Assembly: GCA_026985625.1 (NCBI GenBank)
Contig: JALSQC010000278.1
Span: forward strand, 1 to 32,207
Direction of reading: 5' to 3'
Origin: Bacteroidales bacterium
GTDB lineage: Bacteria; Bacteroidota; Bacteroidia; Bacteroidales; JAFGXI01
DNA: 32,207 bases
Shown here: positions 23,694 through 29,584 of the stretch, in pieces
Layout of the letters: every line of letters begins with the position of its first letter
Position numbering within the stretch: position 1 is the stretch's first letter
Program-made: the position numbers and the translations under genes
The notes under the pieces: generated by a model
Seen by the model: only the letters and a program-made list of their open reading frames with translations
What the model was told of the DNA's origin: nothing
Database searches by the model: none

Positions 23694-25781
23694 TTATATT
23701 TTATTAATTACTTTATTTGCTATTTCGTCGGGAACTTTTTCGTAATGAGAAAATTCCATTGATGATGTAGCTCTACCTGATGTTATTGTTCGTAGAACAG
23801 TAACGTATCCAAATTTTTCTGACAATGGAACTTTTGCTTTTACTACTCTTGCTCCTGCTTTTGTTTCCATTCCTTCGATTTGTCCTCGTCGTTTATTAAA
23901 ATCGCTAATTACATCGCCCATGTATTCTTCAGGAGTAACTACTTCTGCCGACATTATTGGTTCTAATAAAATCGGTTCTGCATTTTTGGTTGCATTTTTA
24001 AATGCTTGTTTTGCACAAATCTCAAATGATAGTTGATCTGAATCTACAGGGTGATACGAGCCGTCTAATAATGTTACTTTTAAGCTGTCTACCGGATAGC
24101 CTGCTAATGGGCCGTTAGCCATTGCTTCGGTAAATCCTTTTTCTATTGATGGAATATATTCTTTAGGAATATTTCCTCCTTTTATTTCGTTAATAAATTG
24201 TAGTCCTGTAACTCCTTCGTCTGCAGGTCCTATTTTTACAATAATGTCTGCAAATTTTCCTCGTCCGCCTGTTTGTTTTTTAAATACTTCGCGGTGTTGA
24301 ACTTCTTTTGTAATAGCTTCTTTGTATGCCACTTGAGGTGCTCCCTGATTACATTCTACTTTAAATTCTCTTTTTAGTCTGTCTATTAGTATTTCCAGAT
24401 GTAGTTCTCCCATACCACTTATAATGGTTTGTCCTGAGTTTTCGTCGGTTTTTACTGTAAATGTAGGGTCTTCTTCGGCTAATTTTGCTAAAGCATTGCC
24501 TAATTTATCTACATCTTTTTGTGTAATAGGTTCGATTGCTACGCCTATTACAGGGTCGGGAAATTCTATTGATTCTAATATTATTGGGTGTTTAGAATCG
24601 TATAATGTGTCTCCTGTTTTTATATTTTTAAATCCAACTGCTGCACAAATGTCTCCTGCTTTAATTTCGTCGCGAGGATTTTGTTTGTTTGCATGCATTT
24701 GGTATAATCTTGATATTCTTTCTTTTTTGCCTGTTCTACTAATTGTAACTGAGTCTCCTGATTTTAAAACTCCTGAGTAAACTCTTATAAAAGCTAATCG
24801 TCCTACAAATGGGTCGGTTGCTATTTTAAATGCTAATGCTGCTAACGGTTCTTGTGAGCTTGGTTTTCTTACTTCTTCTTTATCGGTATATGGGTTTATT
24901 CCTGTTATATCGTCAACGTCTATAGGGCTTGGCATATATTCTACTATTGCATCTAAAAGGCGTTGAACTCCTTTGTTTTTAAATGCCGAACCACACATTA
25001 CAGGAATTATTGTCATATTGAGTACGGCTTTTCGTGTTACTTCTTTAAATTCTTCGACTGTTATTGATTCTCTATCTTCGAAAAATCTTTCTAATAACTT
25101 ATCGTCTGATTCGGCTACTGCTTCTATTAGTTTTTCTCTCCACTCGTAAACTGTTTCTTTTAATTCTTCGGGAACGTCTTTATATACGTATTTTGTTCCT
25201 AACGTTTGGTCGTCTTCCCATACTATTGCTTTGTTTTCTATTAAATCTACAACTCCTTCGAAATTTTCTTCAGATCCTATAGGTATTTGTATTGGAATAG
25301 GGTTTGCTCCTAATTTTTCTTTTATTTCATTAACAACTCCAAAGAAATCAGCTCCTACTCTATCCATTTTATTAACAAAAGCCATTCGTGGGACATTATA
25401 TTTATTTGCTTGTCGCCAAACTGTTTCGGATTGTGGTTCTACTCCTCCAACTGCACAAAATACTGCTATTGCTCCGTCAAGAACTCTTAATGAGCGTTCC
25501 ACTTCGACAGTAAAATCTACGTGTCCCGGAGTGTCTATAATATTTATTTTATAATTTTTGTCGTTATATTTCCAAAATGTAGTGGTAGCAGCTGAGGTTA
25601 TTGTTATTCCTCGTTCTTGTTCTTGAACCATCCAGTCCATTGTTGCTGCTCCATCGTGAACTTCTCCTATTTTGTGTGTTATACCGGTATAAAACAATAT
25701 ACGCTCGGTAACAGTTGTTTTACCGGCGTCGATATGTGCCATTATACCAATATTTCTTGTATTTTTTAAATCTTTACTCAT
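23694..25781 (-). CDS. fusA: Elongation factor G (canonical EF-G1)
   Basis: This 695-residue GTPase drives tRNA-mRNA translocation and, with RRF, ribosome recycling. All G motifs are canonical: AHIDAGKTT (15-23), ERGITI (56-61) in switch I, DTPGHVDF (83-90) with catalytic His87, and NKMD (137-140). Domain IV has KQTGGRGKFADI and the tip LLDGSYHPVDSDQLSF. It is the third gene of the str segment, 21 nt after rpsG. It is the active counterpart against which the second EF-G at 26982-29138 should be read. Confidence 0.98.
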   Translation of the reverse strand: MSKDLKNTRNIGIMAHIDAGKTTVTERILFYTGITHKIGEVHDGAATMDWMVQEQERGITITSAATTTFWKYNDKNYKINIIDTPGHVDFTVEVERSLRVLDGAIAVFCAVGGVEPQSETVWRQANKYNVPRMAFVNKMDRVGADFFGVVNEIKEKLGANPIPIQIPIGSEENFEGVVDLIENKAIVWEDDQTLGTKYVYKDVPEELKETVYEWREKLIEAVAESDDKLLERFFEDRESITVEEFKEVTRKAVLNMTIIPVMCGSAFKNKGVQRLLDAIVEYMPSPIDVDDITGINPYTDKEEVRKPSSQEPLAALAFKIATDPFVGRLAFIRVYSGVLKSGDSVTISRTGKKERISRLYQMHANKQNPRDEIKAGDICAAVGFKNIKTGDTLYDSKHPIILESIEFPDPVIGVAIEPITQKDVDKLGNALAKLAEEDPTFTVKTDENSGQTIISGMGELHLEILIDRLKREFKVECNQGAPQVAYKEAITKEVQHREVFKKQTGGRGKFADIIVKIGPADEGVTGLQFINEIKGGNIPKEYIPSIEKGFTEAMANGPLAGYPVDSLKVTLLDGSYHPVDSDQLSFEICAKQAFKNATKNAEPILLEPIMSAEVVTPEEYMGDVISDFNKRRGQIEGMETKAGARVVKAKVPLSEKFGYVTVLRTITSGRATSSMEFSHYEKVPDEIANKVINKI

Positions 25782-25802
25782 TTAATCTATAACAACAAAA
25801 AA

Positions 25803-26279
25803 TTAAAATCTAAAATGAGAGAATGCTTTGTTTGCTTCTGCCATTCTGTGTGTATCTTCTTTTTTCTTAAATGCTCCGCCTTCTTCTTTATAAGCTGCAA
25901 TAATTTCGTTGGCTAGTTTATCTGCCATTGATTTACCTGAACGTTTTCTTGCAAATAATATAATTGCTTTTATTGCTAATGATAATTTGCGTGACGGCCT
26001 TACTTCCATTGGCACTTGAAATGTTGCTCCTCCAATTCTACGACTTTTTACTTCAACTTGCGGGGTTACATTTTCGATTGCTTTTTTCCAAACTTCTAAC
26101 GATGATATTTCTTTTTCTTTAATTCTTTTATCAACAAGATCTAATGCTTCGTAAAAAATATTATATGAAAGATTTTTTTTACCGTCAATCATTAAATCGT
26201 TTACAAAACGAGTAACTAAAGTATCGTTAAATTTTGGATCAGGTAATAATATTCTTTTTTTTGGTTTTGACTTTCTCAT
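25803..26279 (-). CDS. rpsG: 30S ribosomal protein S7
   Basis: The 158-residue S7 nucleates the 30S head and is the str-operon repressor in E. coli. MRKSKPKKRILLPDPKFNDT, VEVKSRRIGGATFQVPMEVR and GGAFKKKEDTHRMAEANKAF identify it. It is 15 nt after rpsL. Confidence 0.98.
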   Translation of the reverse strand: MRKSKPKKRILLPDPKFNDTLVTRFVNDLMIDGKKNLSYNIFYEALDLVDKRIKEKEISSLEVWKKAIENVTPQVEVKSRRIGGATFQVPMEVRPSRKLSLAIKAIILFARKRSGKSMADKLANEIIAAYKEEGGAFKKKEDTHRMAEANKAFSHFRF

Positions 26280-26294
26280 GATTTTAAAATATAA

Positions 26295-26672
26295 TTATTT
26301 TTTCTTTGGTCTTTTTGCTCCATATTTAGAACGTCGTTGTGTTCTACCGTCAACACCTGAAGTATCTAATGCTCCACGTATTATATGGTAACGAACACCT
26401 GGTAAATCTTTTACTCTTCCTCCTCTTATAAGAACTATAGAGTGTTCTTGCAGATTGTGACCTTCTCCTGGAATATAAGCATTTACCTCTCTTCCGTTAG
26501 TTAGTCTAACTCTGGCTACTTTACGCATAGCTGAATTTGGTTTTTTTGGTGTAGCAGTATAAACCCTTACACATACTCCTCTTTTTTGAGGACATGATTC
26601 TAAACCGGGGGATTTACTCTTTTCTACTAATCGTTTTCTACCTTTTCTAACTAATTGTTGTATTGTTGGCAT
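26295..26672 (-). CDS. rpsL: 30S ribosomal protein S12
   Basis: The 125-residue S12 monitors codon-anticodon pairing. TATPKKPNSAMRKVARVRL and EHSIVLIRGGRVKDLPGVRY are conserved. Lys43 and Lys88, the positions where streptomycin resistance arises, are both wild-type Lys. It is the first gene of the 33-gene ribosomal run; its ATG is about 38 nt downstream of a good promoter -7 box. Confidence 0.98.
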   Translation of the reverse strand: MPTIQQLVRKGRKRLVEKSKSPGLESCPQKRGVCVRVYTATPKKPNSAMRKVARVRLTNGREVNAYIPGEGHNLQEHSIVLIRGGRVKDLPGVRYHIIRGALDTSGVDGRTQRRSKYGAKRPKKK

Positions 26673-26710
26673 TATTTTTTATTTTAATTATTAATTTCAA
26701 AAATGGGTTG

Positions 26711-26740
26711 CAAAATTACATTTTTTTTTATTATTTCAAT
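26711..26740 (-). promoter_or_regulatory. Promoter of the str-S10-spc-alpha run
   Basis: On the minus strand ATTG (26740-26737) lies 18 nt before TAATTTTG (26718-26711), an exact TAnnTTTG. The spacer length equals that of the POT promoter. The inferred leader before rpsL is about 30 nt. Confidence 0.65.
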
Positions 26741-26863
26741 AATATTAATGATTTTTTTACTAATATTATAAAAATTTATTTGTAACAATTGAGAAATTTT
26801 GATTTTAAACTATTTAAAAATTATTTTTTTTAATAAATTAATGTGTTTTTTACAATAATATTT

Positions 26864-26890
26864 TTTGTTTTAAAAATTTTATTATTTTTG
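26864..26890 (+). promoter_or_regulatory. Possible promoter of the EF-G2 gene
   Basis: TATTTTTG (26883-26890) is an exact TAnnTTTG. TTTG at 26864-26867 lies 15 nt upstream, which is shorter than the 18 nt seen at other promoters here. A second, weaker candidate is AAAATTTG at 26934-26941. Which one is used, or whether an activator compensates for the poor spacing, cannot be decided by eye. Confidence 0.35.
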
Positions 26891-26981
26891 AACTCCCAAA
26901 TTTTAAATACTTTTTTGTTATTTTTCAAATATTAAAATTTGTAAATAAAAATTAAAAATAAACATAAAATAATACATAAAA

Positions 26982-29138
26982 ATGAAAATCTACAACACAA
27001 ATCAAATTAAAAACATTGCAATTATCGGAAACTCAGGCTCGGGGAAAACTTCTTTAGCCGAAGCAATACTTTTTAATAGCGGAGTAATTGACAGATTAGG
27101 TGATGTTAACGACAAAAATACCGTATCTGATTACAGGGATATAGAACATGAAAACGGAATATCTGTTACAACAACTGTTTTACATAGTGAATGGAATAAA
27201 AATAAAATAAATATAATTGATGCTCCCGGGGCAGATGATTTTGTTGGTAATATTAATACCGCCATTCAAGTGTCTGATTTATCTTTATTATTAATAAATG
27301 CTCAAAATGGGGTTGAAGTTGGAACCGAGATTCAATTAAGAAATCTCGAAAAATATAATAAACCTTTTATTGTTGTAATTAATCAATTAGATAATGATAA
27401 AGCTAATTTTGCAAGTTCAATAGAAGCTTTAAAAAATAGTGTGGGTGGTAATCTTATACTTGCTCAATATCCTGTTGAAACAGGAGAAAATTTTAATGGT
27501 ATAATTGATATCATTACTATGAAAATGATTAAATTTACCGATAAAGGCGGCAAGCCCGAGATTGTTGATATACCCGATAACGAAAAAGATAGAGCCGAAG
27601 AGTTAAAAAATGAATTAATTGAGAAAGCTGCCGAAGGTGATGACGGGTTAATGGAATTATTTTTTGAGAATGAAACTCTTACCGAAGATGAAATGCGTAA
27701 AGGAATTACCGAAGGATTAATACAAAGAGGTATGTTTCCTGTATTTTGTATTTCGGCTAAAAAGAATTATGGAGTTACCCGATTATTGGATTTTATTTCG
27801 AATGTTGTTCCTACTCCTGACCAAGTTCCTAATTTACCCACAATTGATGGTAGTGATGTAAAAATAGACCCTAATGGTCCTGCATCTATTTTTGTTTTTA
27901 AAACTTCGGTTGAGGAACATGTCGGTGAAATAAATTATTTTAAAGTTATGTCCGGTACAATATCCGAGGGTATGGATCTTATTAATATGAACAAACAAGC
28001 TAAAGAACGTTTGTCGCAATTATTTGTTGTTGCCGGTAAAAACAGAACAAAAGTTGAGAAATTAGTTGCCGGTGATTTTGGAGCAACTGTTAAATTAAAA
28101 TCTACAAAAACTAATCATACGTTAAATGCTTCGGGGACAAACTGGGTTTTTAAAGATATTGAAATTCCCGAACCTAAATATAGAACTGCTATTAAACCTA
28201 TTAACGAAGGTGATGACGAGAAATTAGGCGAAGCATTAGATAGAATACATCAAGAGGATTTAAGTATTACCGTTGAATATTCTAAAGAACTTAAACAAAT
28301 AATTGTTTCGGGACAAGGAGAATATCATTTAAATATTATGAAATGGTATCTTGATAATCTTTTTAAAATTGATACCGAATTTTTACCTCCAAAAATTCCA
28401 TATCGCGAAACTATTACAAAAGTAGCTCAAGCTGATTACCGTCATAAAAAACAATCGGGCGGTGCCGGACAATTTGGCGAGGTTCATATGATTATTGAGC
28501 CTTATGTAGAAGGCAAAGCAGATCCAAGTATGTTTAAAATTGATGGTAAAGAATATAAATTATCTATTAGAGATAAACAAGAATATGATCTTGACTGGGG
28601 TGGAAAATTAATATATTATAATTGTATTGTAGGAGGGTCTATTGATGCTCGATTTTTACCTGCTATTTTAAAAGGTATTATGGAAAAAATGGAAGAGGGT
28701 CCTTTAACTGGTTCTTATGCCAGAGATATTAGAGTATTTATTTATGATGGTAAAATGCACCCTGTTGATTCAAACGAAATATCGTTTAAGTTAGCAGGAA
28801 GAAATGCTTTTAGTATGGCTTTTAAAAATGCAGGTCCTAAAATATTAGAGCCCATTTATGATGTAGAAGTTTTTGTTCCTAGTGACAGAATGGGTGATGT
28901 AATGAGTGATTTGCAAGGAAGAAGGGCTGTTGTTCAAGGTATGAGTAGCGAAAAAGGTTTTGAAAAAATATCGGCAAAAGTTCCTTTGGCAGAATTAGGC
29001 AAATATTCGACTGTTTTAAGTTCGATAACAGGAGGGAAGGCTATGTACTCAATGAAATTTGCAGAATACGGTCAAGTTCCGGGTGATTTACAAGCAGAAT
29101 TACTTAAAGCATACGAAAAAGAACAAGAAGAAAATTAA
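26982..29138 (+). CDS. fusA2: EF-G2: elongation factor G paralog with degenerate GTPase motifs
   Basis: The 718-residue protein has the five-domain EF-G layout: P-loop GNSGSGKT (16-23), G5 SAK (258-260), domain III QIIVSGQGEYHLNI (439-452), domain IV KQSGGAGQFGEVHM (490-503) with YDGKMHPVDSNEISFKLAG, and domain V FVPSDRMGDVMSDLQGRR. Key GTPase motifs differ from EF-G1: switch I reads ENGISV instead of ERGITI, G3 reads DAPGADDF (80-87) so catalytic His is Ala84, and G4 reads NQLD (134-137). About 25-30 extra residues (roughly 511-541) occur in domain IV. This pattern matches the EF-G2 class; from memory, EF-G2 of Bacteroides thetaiotaomicron supports slow translocation without GTP hydrolysis and accumulates in carbon starvation. 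That function is inferred here. It is the only plus-strand gene, divergent from rpsL. A ribosome-protection (TetQ-like) role is less likely because those proteins keep the GTPase His. Confidence 0.9.
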   Translation: MKIYNTNQIKNIAIIGNSGSGKTSLAEAILFNSGVIDRLGDVNDKNTVSDYRDIEHENGISVTTTVLHSEWNKNKINIIDAPGADDFVGNINTAIQVSDLSLLLINAQNGVEVGTEIQLRNLEKYNKPFIVVINQLDNDKANFASSIEALKNSVGGNLILAQYPVETGENFNGIIDIITMKMIKFTDKGGKPEIVDIPDNEKDRAEELKNELIEKAAEGDDGLMELFFENETLTEDEMRKGITEGLIQRGMFPVFCISAKKNYGVTRLLDFISNVVPTPDQVPNLPTIDGSDVKIDPNGPASIFVFKTSVEEHVGEINYFKVMSGTISEGMDLINMNKQAKERLSQLFVVAGKNRTKVEKLVAGDFGATVKLKSTKTNHTLNASGTNWVFKDIEIPEPKYRTAIKPINEGDDEKLGEALDRIHQEDLSITVEYSKELKQIIVSGQGEYHLNIMKWYLDNLFKIDTEFLPPKIPYRETITKVAQADYRHKKQSGGAGQFGEVHMIIEPYVEGKADPSMFKIDGKEYKLSIRDKQEYDLDWGGKLIYYNCIVGGSIDARFLPAILKGIMEKMEEGPLTGSYARDIRVFIYDGKMHPVDSNEISFKLAGRNAFSMAFKNAGPKILEPIYDVEVFVPSDRMGDVMSDLQGRRAVVQGMSSEKGFEKISAKVPLAELGKYSTVLSSITGGKAMYSMKFAEYGQVPGDLQAELLKAYEKEQEEN

Positions 29139-29165
29139 TTATTAATTAATTTATATACTAAAAAT

Positions 29166-29201
29166 AAAAAGGTGGTTCAAAAAAATTTGAACCACCTTTT
29201 T
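29166..29201. terminator. Bidirectional terminator between convergent EF-G2 and trxA
   Basis: A 16-bp perfect stem (AAAAAGGTGGTTCAAA with its complement) and an AAAA loop, flanked by A and T runs on both sides. It lies 27 nt after the EF-G2 stop and 19 nt after the trxA stop, so it can end both transcripts. Confidence 0.9.
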
Positions 29202-29220
29202 ATTACTTTATATTATGTAA

Positions 29221-29538
29221 CTATAATAAAGCTTCTAATTTTTCGACTAATACTTTTTTTGGAACAGCTCCAACTTGTTTATCGACAACTTCTCCGTTTT
29301 TAAAGAATAATACTGTAGGTATGTTTCTAACCCCATATTTTACTGCTGTCTGTGGATTATTATCAACATCTAATTTTGTCATTTTTGCACGACCTTCGTA
29401 TTCTGTTGCCATTTCTTCGATTAGCGGACCTATTAATCTGCATGGTCCACACCATTCTGCCCATAAATCGACAACTACGGGCACATCTGAGTTTAATACT
29501 ACTTCTTGAAAATCTTTATCGGTAACATGTATTGCCAT
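29221..29538 (-). CDS. trxA: Thioredoxin
   Basis: This 105-residue cytosolic disulfide reductase has the WCGPC active site (29-33) in VDLWAEWCGPCR and cis-Pro74 in NIPTVLFF. There is no signal peptide, so it is the general thioredoxin that reduces ribonucleotide reductase and other targets. It lies 46 nt downstream of dnaE on the same strand without a terminator between, and has a possible promoter of its own at 29577-29584. The dnaE-trxA pairing is, as I recall, common in Bacteroidota. Confidence 0.97.
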   Translation of the reverse strand: MAIHVTDKDFQEVVLNSDVPVVVDLWAEWCGPCRLIGPLIEEMATEYEGRAKMTKLDVDNNPQTAVKYGVRNIPTVLFFKNGEVVDKQVGAVPKKVLVEKLEALL

Positions 29539-29576
29539 AATTTTTTTATTTTTTATTGTTTTTAAATTATTGTTTG

Positions 29577-29584
29577 CAAATGTA
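29577..29584 (-). promoter_or_regulatory. Possible -7 box of a trxA promoter
   Basis: TACATTTG on the minus strand (29584-29577) is an exact TAnnTTTG lying just after the dnaE stop. The -33 position has no clear TTG because it falls in the dnaE coding end, so the promoter may be weak. Confidence 0.4.

Larger units (their letters stand above)
26673..26981. other. 309-nt intergenic region between divergent rpsL and EF-G2
   Basis: A very AT-rich spacer holding the start signals of both the ribosomal operon (minus) and the EF-G2 gene (plus). I see no reading frame of note, no tRNA-like structure and no clear CRP-like palindrome. The last 40 nt before the EF-G2 ATG are almost all A and T with A-runs, the usual Bacteroidota form of a ribosome-binding region. 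Confidence 0.8.

Noticed and set aside
26982..29138. EF-G2 read as a tetracycline ribosome-protection protein (Tet(Q)-like)
   Set aside because: Ribosome-protection proteins keep the DxPGH His and NKxD; here both are changed, and the sequence keeps EF-G-like domain IV and V blocks such as HPVDSNEISFKLAG and RMGDVMSDLQGRR.
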